Notes under the pieces: model-generated | What the model saw: the letters and a program-made list of their open reading frames with translations, nothing else | Told to the model about the DNA's origin: nothing | Database searches by the model: none | Part shown: one piece after another, positions 15,753 through 27,200 of the stretch | How the letters are laid out: every line of letters begins with the position of its first letter | Numbering within the stretch: position 1 is the first letter of the stretch | Source: Thamnaconus septentrionalis | Lineage: Eukaryota; Chordata; Actinopteri; Tetraodontiformes; Monacanthidae | NCBI GenBank assembly: GCA_009823395.1 | Contig: CM020510.1 | Location: forward strand, 19,540,273-19,604,272 | DNA length: 64,000 bases | Direction: 5' to 3' | Made by a program: the position numbers and the translations under genes

Positions 15753-18700
15753 CTGCTCTCCTCAGGCACTGGGGCTTCCTGCATCTACCCCCTGCTGGGA
15801 GCCACGATGAACGGCTGGTACTTCCTGGCCACGGAGGTGGACGACATCTGCTTCGACTACGCCACCAAAAACGTGGAGCAGAACAATCTGTCGGACCTCG
15901 TCAAAGGTAAACCTGCGTTCCCAGAGCGGAGGTCCCCACCCTGGACGATTAGCAAAGGCCTCGCAAGGAGAAACACAGCCCGTTTTTGTTGCTACGAGGC
16001 AAACAGGGCGAAAGATTGTTTATTATTATTGATCACTAACGTGACACTTTGTGACACTTTGTTAACCGGACAGAAAGGGAATCTTCCTAACCTAATTGTG
16101 TTCATGCTTGAGTAATGCCACATTATTGCTGAACTATGCAAGGCTGAAGGACAGTACGGTCCCAGCATGATGTTTTCTGCATGCATTTCAGGTCATCTTT
16201 AAGGCTTCTTTTCCTTGCTGGACTTTTCAGAAAGTGCCTGGTAGTTCTGGAATGGAATCTCGGTGCTACCACGTGAAACGTCCTATTGTTCGCTCCACGT
16301 ACAAAATCTGTTTTAGAATGAAGGTGAAACTTTGCCTTTGCTTGGTGCTGTACAGGCAGGGCCAACATGGCTATTTTCTTGAGATGATTCATATCGTGAT
16401 CATTCCTCGTACAAGGGTACCAAGAAGAGAGATCTGAAAATAGGGGGAATATTTGCAAGAAATTTGCAACGGCAAACACCAGATATCTCTTTTTTTTTTT
16501 TTTTTTAATTAAATAAGCCATTCTTTGTTTTGTTTTTTTCAAGGCTATTATTATTCCTCCCCAAATAAACGTAACCTTTTCCAATCAATCAGTTTAACTG
16601 GAAACGGCTTGCATAATATCACATTAGTTTTCATGGCATTTGGATAAATGGTGCCTGCATGTTTTATTCATATCATGCATTGTGCTTTGTGTTGTGTTTC
16701 CAGCCCGCACTTAGCTTTTTTTTTAAAAAAAAATCAGGGCATTCAGAAGCAAACATTTTATAGCTGTTTGACTTGGATGTCTCCTGCTTTTACACTACTT
16801 TCATTAATACAACTCAACACTGTGATGAACACTATCAAGACCAGGTGTGTTATTTCTATCCTAGTCGTCAAAGTTCCACAGAAGACGTTGCTGATGGACG
16901 CCTTGAAGGAGGAGACGGAAATCGTGTACGACTTCTGCATGTGCAACCCTCCTTTTTTCGCCAACCAGCTGGAAGCAAAGGTAAGAGCTTCCCTTCCTTC
17001 CAATTTATTGCAAGGAAGAGCTTCTTTGACGATGAGAGTGCCGCTCGGCGCGAGTGCAGCTCTCGGAGCACGGGCCGAACACGAGGCTCCGTTTGTTTGC
17101 GCGATAGTAAAAAGCTCCCTAATAGGATTTGGCCGTAATCTCTGTCTGTCTTGTTGCTCCCACCAGGGGGTCAACTCAAGGAACTCACGGCGGCCTCCGC
17201 CCAGCTCGGTCAACACGGGCGGGGTGACGGAGATCATGGCGGAGGGCGGCGAGCTGGAGTTTGTCAAGAGGATCATTCACGACAGCCTGCAGCTCAAGAG
17301 GCGACTGCGGTACGCAGGGGGGCGGGGGGCGGCAGGATGGATATATTATACTATATTATTAGGCAAACCTCCTTTTACTTGCTAGCTGCGTTTCCATGGC
17401 AGTTTTTCGCTAAATAAAAGCGATATTTCGAAAATTTCAACAAAGTACAGTTGCGATTTGCAGGTGTTTCCATTGAATGGTGTGAAGTGCATTAGCCGTA
17501 ATTCTCGTAAAAATTTCGTCCCGCGAGATTTCCGAGAATTACGTTTGCCTCCTGTCGAGTGGTTGTTATATTTTTCCCTTTGATTATTTATAAAAAATAT
17601 TCCATCTCCTCCTCCGTCCAAACACAACGCGCCATTTTCACTTGAAGTGAACCTGTCACGTGACCACGTATGTCACGTCCGGTGACGTACGTGACCACGT
17701 ATGTCACGTCCGGTGACGTACGTGACCACGTATGTCACGTCCGGTGACGTACGTGACCACTTACGTCACGTCGGGTGACGCATAACTGCGAAAAAAATGT
17801 TTCCATGACAATTTTGCGATATACCTCTATAACGGTACGCCTGGAAAACAACCTCATGAGAGCGTAAAAATCTTTTCGCGATAATTGAGGTTTTTTTTTT
17901 AAATTTAGGCGTTTTCATTACCAATATTTTATTGCAATATTTACGTTTTGTGCAATTCTAGGGGTAATGGAAACGCAGCTTGTGATGTCATACTGCTATC
18001 CCTACCTCATAATTCCACCAATACAGCACGACTCGAGGATACAGAATCACACTTACACATTACAACACTTTAACATAGGCCAGTTGAGCATTTAAAAATC
18101 AATAAGCTCGCATTCACACGTCAGAGTAGCTGAGATCAGGAAAGTGAGATCACAGATATTGTCAAAACGTACAAATCACGACACGGCAATTTTCAAGGCA
18201 GTTTTAATAAATCCAGCAAAAGTACGCTTTGTGAGCTGAAACAAGACGTCCGATAAACTATTAACAAACATTGTTGAACACATTATTTGCATGTGTTTTT
18301 GATAAAATGCAACAGCAAGACAACTGAGAACGCTGTCGCAGCTTCTGCGCAATTGCTGCCACGTTACTTACGTTTTAAATTGCAGATGATTCGGCAACTA
18401 AATTGTTATCTTCTCCTTCGCCACCGTGGGTCTGTCGCGCCAGCTAACAGAACCCGGCTTTAGTTGAGTCTTCCAGGCTGTCAGTGCACTCAGTGCTTAT
18501 CCAATCACAGGACGCGTACATGTCCAGATGAGCGTAATGTCACGTCCAACAGACAGGGGCCTGCTCTGCTGATTCTGAAGGCCGCAGGCAGAATTCATAG
18601 AAGCTGACAACACAAGCTAGCTGAAATATAAATGGCTAAAATATATCATATATATTTAAGACTGGAAGCAGCAGAACCAAGTGGATATAATATGACATGA

Positions 18701-19146
18701 ACAGAACAGACTACTTAAGATAATTTTTTCATATACATATGTATGTATATATATATATATATACTGCTTATTTCCCTTCACTCTGTTTTCATGCCGTACA
18801 TGTGTCACTCCTCCCCCCTTTGAATATTTGGGCATTGAGCTGCTTTCTACTCACTAATAGATCTTAAAACAAGCTAGTTTCATTCCAATTTGCGCGCTCG
18901 GAGCAGTTGCGAAAATGTGCAAGATTCGCAGGTGTTGCAGCTGCGCGTCGTGACGAGCTGTCGCCCAGAGGTGCTTGGTTCAGTGCGCTGGAAGCCCACA
19001 GGGAGCAGCTGTGTTTGGGTGGGTTACGCGTCTCCAGCGGCCCTCCGCTACCAGGGCCTGTCACCGGGGGCAGTAGAGTGAGACACAGAGCCGGGGGCTA
19101 TTAACAGTGATTAGACACGCCACACCTGTTTAGCCTCGCAAAAGAG

Positions 19147-19215
<69 letters not shown>

Positions 19216-21972
19216 GAAACGTCCTATTGTTAAGCTCACATACAAAATCTGTTTTAGAATGAAGGTGAAACTTTGCCTTTGCTTGGTGCTGTACAGGCAT
19301 GGCCAACATGGCTATTTTCTTGAGATGATTCATATCGTGATCATTCCTCGTACAAAGGGTACCAAGAAGAGATCTGAAAATAGGGGAATATTTGCAAGAA
19401 ATTTGCAGCGGCAAACACCAGATATCTCTTTTTATTTATTTATTTTTTATTAAATAAGCCATTCTTTGTTTTGTTTTTTTTCAAGGCTATTATTATTCCT
19501 CCCAAATAAAGCGTAACCTTTTCCAATCAATCAGTTTAACTGGAAAGCGGCTTGCATAATATCACATTAGTTTTCATGGCATTTGGATAAATGGTGCCTG
19601 CATGTTTTATTCATATCATGCATTGTGCTTTGTGTTGTGTTTCCAGAAATCAGGGCATTCAGAAGCAAACATTTTATAGCTGTTTGACTTGGATGTCTCC
19701 TGCTTTTACACTACTTTCATTAATACAACTCAACACTGTGATGAACACTATCAAGACCAGGTGTTTTATTTCTATCCTAGTCGTCAAAGTTCCACAGAAG
19801 GCGTTGCTGATGGGCGCCTTGAAGGAGGAGGCGGAAATCGTGTACGACTTCTGCATGTGCAACCCTCCTTTTTTTGCCAACCAGCTGGAAGCAAGGTAAG
19901 AAGCTTCCCTTCCTTCCAATTTATTGCAAGGAAGAGCTTCTTTGACGATGAGAGTGCCGCTCGGCGCGAGTGCAGCTCTCGGAGCACGGGCCGAACACGA
20001 GGCTCCGTTTGTTTGCGCGATAGTAAAAAGCTCCCTAATAGGATTTGGCCGTAATCTCTGTCTGTCTTGTTGCTCCCACCAGGGGGTCAACTCAAGGAAC
20101 TCACGGCGGCCTCCGCCCAGCTCGGTCAACACGGGCGGGGTGACGGAGATCATGGCGGAGGGCGGCGAGCTGGAGTTTGTCAAGAGGATCATTCACGACA
20201 GCCTGCAGCTCAAGAGGCGACTGCGGTACGCAGGGGGGGGGGGGATGGAAGGAAGGATATATTATACTATATTATTAGGCAAACCTCCTTTTACTTGCTA
20301 GCTGCGTTTCCATGGCAGTTTTTCGCTAAATAAAAGCGATATTTCTAAAATTTCAACAAAGTACAGTTGCGATTTGCAGGTGTTTCCATTGAATGGTGTG
20401 AAGTGCATTAGCCGTAATTCTCGTAAAAATTTCGTCCCGCGAGATTTCCGAGAATTACGTTTGCTTTCGTTTGTTACGTTTGCCTCCTGTCGAGTGGTTG
20501 TTATATTTTTCCCTTTGATTATTTATAAAAAATATTCCATGTCCTCCTCCGTCCAAACACAACGTGCCATTTTCACTTGAAGTGAACCTGTCACGTACCA
20601 CTTACGTCACGTCCGGTGACGCATAACTGCGAAAAAAATGTTTCCATGACAATTTCGCGATATACCTCTATAACGGTACGCCTGGAAAACAACCTCATGA
20701 GAGCGTAAAAATCTTTTCGCGATAATTGAGGTTTTTTTTAAATTTAGGCGTTTTCATTACCAATATTTTATTGCAATATTTACGTTTTGTGCGTAATGGA
20801 AACGCAGCTTGTGATGTCATACTGCTATCCCTACCTCATAATTCCACCAATACAGCACGACTCGAGGATACAGAATCACACTTACACATTACAACACTTT
20901 AACATAGGCCAGTTGAGCATTTAAAAATCAATAAGCTCGCATTCACACGTCAGAGTAGCTGAGATCAGGAAAGTGAGATCACAGATATTGTCAAAACGTA
21001 CAAATCACGACACGGCAATTTTCAAGGCAGTTTTAATAAATCCAGCAAAAGTACGCTTTGTGAGCTGAAACAAGACGTCCGATAAACTATTAACAAACAT
21101 TGTTGAACACATTATTTGCATGTGTTTTTGAGAAAATGCAACAGCAAGACAACTGAGAACGCTGTCGCAGCTTCTGCGCAATTGCTGCCACGTTACTTAC
21201 GTTTTAAATTGCAGATGATTCGGCAACTAAATTGTTATCTTCTCCTTCGGCCACCGTGGGTTCGTCGCGCCAGCTAACAGAACCCCGGCTTTAGTTGAGT
21301 CTTCCAGGCTGTCAGTGCACTCAGTGCTTATCCAATCACAGGACGCGTACATGTCCAGATCAGCGTAATGTCACGTCCAACAGACAGGGGCCTGCTCTGC
21401 TGATTCTGAAGGCCGCAGGCAGAATTCATAGAAGCTGACAACACAAGCTAGCTGAAATATAATTGGCTAAAATATATCATATATATTTAAGACTGGAAGC
21501 AGCACAACCAAGTGGATATAATATGACATGAACAGAACAGACTACTTAAGATAATTTTTTCATATACATATGTATGTATATATATATATATATATACTGC
21601 TTGTTTCCCTTCACTCTGTTTTCATGCCGTACATGTGTCACTCCTCCCCCCTTTGAATATTTGGGCATTGAGCTGCTTTCTACTCACTAATAGATCTTAA
21701 AACAAGCTAGTTTCATTCCAATTTGCGCGCTCGGAGCAGTTGAAAATGTGCAAGATCTGCAGGTGTTGCAGCTGCGCGTCGTGACGAGCTGTCGCCCAGA
21801 GGTGCTTGGTTCAGTGCGCTGGAAGCCCACAGGGAGCAGCTGTGTTTGGGTGGGTTACGCGTCTCCAGCGGCCCTCCGCTACCAGGGCCTGTCACCGGGG
21901 GCAGTAGAGTGAGACACAGAGCCGGGGGCTATTAACAGTGATTAGACACGCCACACCTGTTTAGCCTCGCAA

Positions 21973-22055
<83 letters not shown>

Positions 22056-23364
22056 ACTGGGAAGCCCTGAGAGAGAGGGAGATCCTGCTCTCAGGTGATT
22101 CTCCGTCACACCAGCGTCTCACAGAGCCGGTTTGAAGCTCGGGCCGAGCCAACTGGAGCCGGCTGTCACTCCGCTGAAAGCACGGCGGGACAGCAAGAGC
22201 CGCCAGGTGTCCATAGCAACGCTGCCAGCTCACACTTCAGTCGCCGGGTCCTGAGAGACCCCCTTCATCCTCCCTCCTCCTCCTCCTCCTCTTCCCGCTA
22301 ATGTCTAGCCCTCGAGAACCTCCTTGTGAAATAGCAAAAGAGCTAATGCTGCTCGTTCATCACGCCGCCGTGTCAAGATTGCCATCTCTCTGGCCGGTAA
22401 TCGCGTTGCCAATGATGGATGCCACCGCCCGCGTGGCCGCGTATTCTGGGATGGTTGAGGCGGGGGTTTGGGGCCGAGGAGGGTATCACTCCCCGCTGTG
22501 ACGGAAAGCGGAGGGGACATCTGTGAATATTAGCGCTGCTCAATATTTAATTGCGTCCGAGAGAGGCCGACATGTTGCTCCCCCGTCCCTCCTCCAGGTG
22601 CCTTCACGCCTCCTGCTGACGGATGCAGTCCAATCGACCGGTTGGACCGGGCAAAGCTGAGTCCGCCCAGCATCTCGGTTCATTGAAAAGTGCCAATTGA
22701 AGGTTTCTTACCGATGAGCTGAAACAAAAAAAAGAAAGACTTGCTTAATAGTGGATTTAATTGGCGATGATTCATAAATCCAACGCCCCCTTAAATACAA
22801 TAATTCTTAAAGGTCCAGTGTGTAAAATTTGGCTCGATTTCTAACTTATTATATTGGTAAAAGCTTAAAATACTCCATTTTTAAAGGAAGCCCGCCTGAC
22901 AGTTGGCCTAAATATGAACTACACTGTCAGGCGGGCTCCCTTAAAAAGTTGCACTCTGGATCTTTAGGTCCTACAAAACTGATATCAAGGAAATTTTATA
23001 CTTTGTTATTGTGGTAAATTTGCACTTTGGATATAAAGATAAATGTTGAACAAAACAACAAATGGCTATTTTTTTTTAAATATATAAATCTCTTGTGGAT
23101 TAAAACTACCACCGTGTTTATTTTTCTTTGATGTCGTCCAGCTGGACTCCACTGTCCATTGATCACAGTCTGGCTTCTGTTCATTGCAAAGCAGACGTTA
23201 TTGATCATTTGACCGCATTGGGGGGGGGGACTTCAAAACGGCTTTTCCTCCGGTGTGCCCGTCTCTCTCTTGTCGACTCTGGTCTTTGTGTTGCTCCCTG
23301 AAGCTTCACCTCGCTCCGTTTGATCTCTGCACGTGGTGGTGTTGTTGTTGCCCCGGACTGTCGG

Positions 23365-23409
<45 letters not shown>

Positions 23410-24215
23410 CTGAAACACGGCCTGCTCACTCTGGATTCCTCTTTCTGCAGGTGGTACAGCTGCATGTTGGGGAAGAAATGCAGCTTGGCACCTTTGAAGG
23501 AGGAGCTGAGGAAGCAAGGGGTGAGTGAGGGAGTGAGCGCCCAGCCACGTCTTTTCATCTTGTGATGGACCTTTGGCCTCCTCTGTCAAAGCATCAGTCC
23601 CCTGGCAGTGGGTGTCTGGAGAGAAATAGAACTCTCAAATGATGTTATAATTCCACTTTCCCTTTAGAAATGATGTCTTCAGCCTGTGAACTCCTAAATA
23701 TTGAGAAATATAAAAATCTAAATGGGTGTGAAGTGGAGGCTTTTAATTTTGCGAGCTAATCAGCGTCACATCAAACACATTGGACTGACCTTTATTTTGG
23801 ACCCGTCAAATTAAAACCGGGCCAATGATCCCAGCCACTTTAGTTTCTTTTGTGTGTGTGGGTTCATCGTAGCAGCACGGCAGTGTTTGAGCTAATTAAA
23901 GTGGATTCTCACGTTCGTCCTTAGTTTTAGGAGAATTAGACTAATAATAGCAATGAACAAAAAAAAAAAAAAAAGAGAAACCCTGCCAGTCATCACTCGG
24001 GCCTCCTCCAGAGGTCGTTCATCAGAGTGAGTACGGCCTTGGCTCCGGTCCAGAGAGAAGCCCGTGTCCCAGTATCCCAGCATGTGTGGAAGCAGAAGCT
24101 CCACCTGGTTAATATGCTAATGCTTTTATCAGCCATTCCTCCCATCTTCTCCCGTGCAGCCACCTCGTCTCCCTTGGTGGGTTTTAATCAACAAATGTAC
24201 ACAGTGATTACGTGG

Positions 24216-24264
<49 letters not shown>

Positions 24265-27200
24265 AAGCCAGTCCTAAGAGGTAGTTAAAGTGCCCAGTTA
24301 GCAGGCTTTCATGCCACACATTGTTTACACATCACAATTCTCACTTTTCACCAGCCATGAATTATCACAACAATAAAATTGATTTGCTTTACATCACTGT
24401 TGCTCACCTAGTTTTTACCAAGGCCTGCACCCTAACATTGCATGGGGCAGCACCGTGTTCCATGTGCAAAATTTAAAAGGATCTATAGATGCAAAATGGA
24501 ATTGAGAATGCATAAATATATTTTTTTAAAGTCATGAACTTCCAAAATACACCTCGGCCATTGAAACACAAATTACATTCTTTTGCTGATACGTGTTTCT
24601 ATTTTGTTGTTCCTATTGTATCATACGTACGTCTTGTCCGTTAAATTGTACTACCACTTATCTGTAGTAGTGATCCAGGACACATATGTGTTACCCTGGC
24701 ATCATGTGACCACTGGCCAAAGACGGACACAAGATGAAGTGGGACATCTGGAAGCGGGGACTCAGATTAACATGTTGAATATTTACACTGTATTAAAAGT
24801 TGCACATTAGGCCTTGAATTCATCCACAGGTTCGATTTTTGGATCATGGCCCATTTTAAGCTCTGGCAGTTTGCAGTGTTGTCTATATTATTTGTGTCTT
24901 GAAATTCATTGTGTTACAATTAAGATTGTTTAAACTCATTTCCCTTTATTTTGAGGGAAATGTACAGACCAGCAAAAGCTTTTGCTGATGATTCTATATT
25001 GACCACATTGACACCACCGAAAGCCACATGCATTTGATTTGAATTATGAAAATTCTACAATTATGAAATTCTACATTTCCTAACCACTACCACCATTTGT
25101 CTCTTTAATTTTTTCTTTTGCCAGGTTCCCAAGGTGACACACACAGAGTTCTGCCAGGGGCGAACCATGCGTTGGGCTTTGGCCTGGAGCTTCTATGACG
25201 ACGTGATGGTCCCGGTGAGTCTCTCTTCAAATTGAGGGCCGTTTCATACCGATGCTTCAAGTCTAACAGCGTCATTAGGTCGGTCCGTGCGAATGTCTCC
25301 CTTCCTGCCGCGACGCGTCTCCACAGCAGCGGAGCCGCCTCCTCAATAACGCACCGCCTCCGTCCAGACTCCTGCTTCTTCCCCTCCGAACCTTTTTCCA
25401 TTAGAAGCACTCACTCCTTCCCCCCCAGGGAGGTGTTTGTGATTTTGTGTTTTGTTTTTTTGTTTTTTATTTTGGGAAGCATGCTGTATCCTGGCAACGC
25501 CTCAGCACTGTTTGCCGACAACACTGAGGAGACTGTTTTTTTTGTTCCGGACTATGAGAGTTATGGGAGCCAGACAGAAAGCAGCGGCAGTGAGACGGCT
25601 GAGAATAGGTGGCTGGCCGCAGGACGGTGTCGGAGCGACGGCGGGCCACGTTGCAGTAACACCAGGAGAGCTGTTGGCGGGTGCAGCAGAGGCCACGCAA
25701 GGACTGTGTTGTGTTGCACTTAGCGGCGTTTTAGCCATTTCAGCAGGAAATCAGTTGAGCAGAAGAATTGGCCTATATTCACTTCTCCTCCTACTTCTCC
25801 TCCTCCTCCTTCTCTGACCCTCCTCCTCTTGCACGCACATCCATCGCTGCTCTGGAGCTGCTCGCTGTCACTACTGGCCACACCCCTCTGTGTGTGTGTG
25901 TGTGTATGTTTGTGTGTGTGCGCATACTTGACTGACATCTCTGCGTGTGTAATCCCTCATACGGTTGACTTCCTAATTCTGCCACGATGTATGCACAGAA
26001 CACATATTTACAGTATGTGTCCACATGACATGAGGCCTCTCATGAATGTTACATATAGACTCAACACATGTGACACGCGCACGAAGCCATGACCTAGATT
26101 ATTGTTTCCTTAGCCGGGGCGTTCTGTAACTGTAATTGCTTTGTTTTTTCCAGTGTCTACTGTCCGTTTGAGGCCAGATTCTTATTTAAAAACGTTCAAA
26201 AAAAGATCAATTAATTCATTAATCGTTAGTAGTTTGACCTTATCGATCGATTAACGATTAATTGATCAGTGGCGATTTTTCCTGAGAACCTAAATGAGAA
26301 AGGTGTAAGGAATACATTATTTAACCCTTAAATAATGTTGAGGGTCCAATGTGAACCTAAACATTTATCCTCTGACTTTAAGTTGACTAATGGGTCACAT
26401 TTCAACTAGTATTATTATTTATTTATTTATTTATTTTTAAACTTGCTCTAGGTATATTACATTATATCACATTATCTACAGGTGAATTGCTCTTTCCTGC
26501 CACTACATTGTTATAACGATATTAACTACCCATGTAACAAAATGTTCAATTAATTGTGACTAATTTAATTTAATCGATTAAATTCTTAATCCTTTTTTTT
26601 CTTAACATCCCTACTCCCTAATCAAATCACAGCTGCAAATGGCTTATTGTAGAGGTGAGTTGCACCATGGGTAATGCAGGCAGCAGGTTTTAAAAGGTGC
26701 CTTGTGATGCTGACTTCATTCAACAATACTGTTAACGAAATCCCTAGAATTAAGAAAAGTCCATCCTTCACTACTTACTCCTTTTTTTCAGAAACTTTGC
26801 ATTTAAACACACAGCTCTGGAAGTAAGCCCATTGTGATGTCACAGAGGGTACCACTGACAGCTGCTTTTGACCTTTTTCCAAGACCGACTCAAAGCATCA
26901 GTATTAGGAGGAACTAGAATCAAATCTTTACTCTGGATGTTGTTCAGTTATTTTGTCAATGTTTTGAGGAGTTCAACATCTATCTCTCACTCTGCTGCAT
27001 TGATTTTTTTTCCACTGTAATCTTAGGCGAACATATCAAGCCTGACAATGTTCAATAGTATGAATTATTGACTTGGTGTTAAAAATCAATATCTTGTTAA
27101 CGCTTGTCTATTAGTTTTTCTACAGCTCGTTTATCCTCACAATACAGTGGTTTGCTGTGGTTCGCTCTATGAAAACGGATTAGTCCAAATATGTTGTACC

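Larger units (their letters stand above)
16274..19214 (+). repeat. Tandem duplication unit 1 (METTL16 exons 4a-5a)
   Basis: Starts at TGAAACGTCCTATTGTT and ends CCTCGCAAAAGAG plus a (TG)n tract (19149-19214). The next base begins unit 2, with the same TGAAACGTCCTATTGTT at 19215. The two units match along their whole length with scattered substitutions. Unit 1 carries about 30 bases before the exon 4a acceptor region that unit 2 lacks, and three extra copies of a 31-bp unit. It contains METTL16 exons 4 and 5 and one complete MITE. Confidence 0.95.
19215..22054 (+). repeat. Tandem duplication unit 2 (METTL16 exons 4b-5b)
   Basis: Begins TGAAACGTCCTATTGTT and ends CCTCGCAAAAG plus (TG)n (21975-22054), after which unique sequence TCACTGGGAAGCCCTGAG begins. 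No TG tract precedes unit 1, so the likely source is a join between the downstream TG tract and the GTGAAAC site, sharing GTG. It contains a second copy of METTL16 exons 4 and 5 and of the MITE. Confidence 0.95.
22055..23450 (+). other. METTL16 intron before exon 6 (unique part)
   Basis: Unique sequence after the duplication. The block 22310-22560 is non-repetitive with CAATATTTAATTG and GGTAATCGCG and may be regulatory. It is followed by a MITE (22807-22971) and a trinucleotide repeat (23368-23406). No exon seen apart from the acceptor CTTTCTGCAG at 23441-23450. Confidence 0.6.

Noticed and set aside
16648..17385. 245-codon frame spanning METTL16 exons 4a and 5a plus the intron between
   Set aside because: The intron is by chance open in one frame. 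Splice sites and family alignment show two exons separated by 186 bases of intron.
19151..19453. Frame beginning in the TG tract (Cys-Val repeats)
   Set aside because: Product of the dinucleotide repeat; runs into METTL16 intron sequence.
25232..25817. 163-codon frame after METTL16 exon 7
   Set aside because: Intron sequence with Leu/Phe runs from CTC and TTT repeats. No acceptor or domain.
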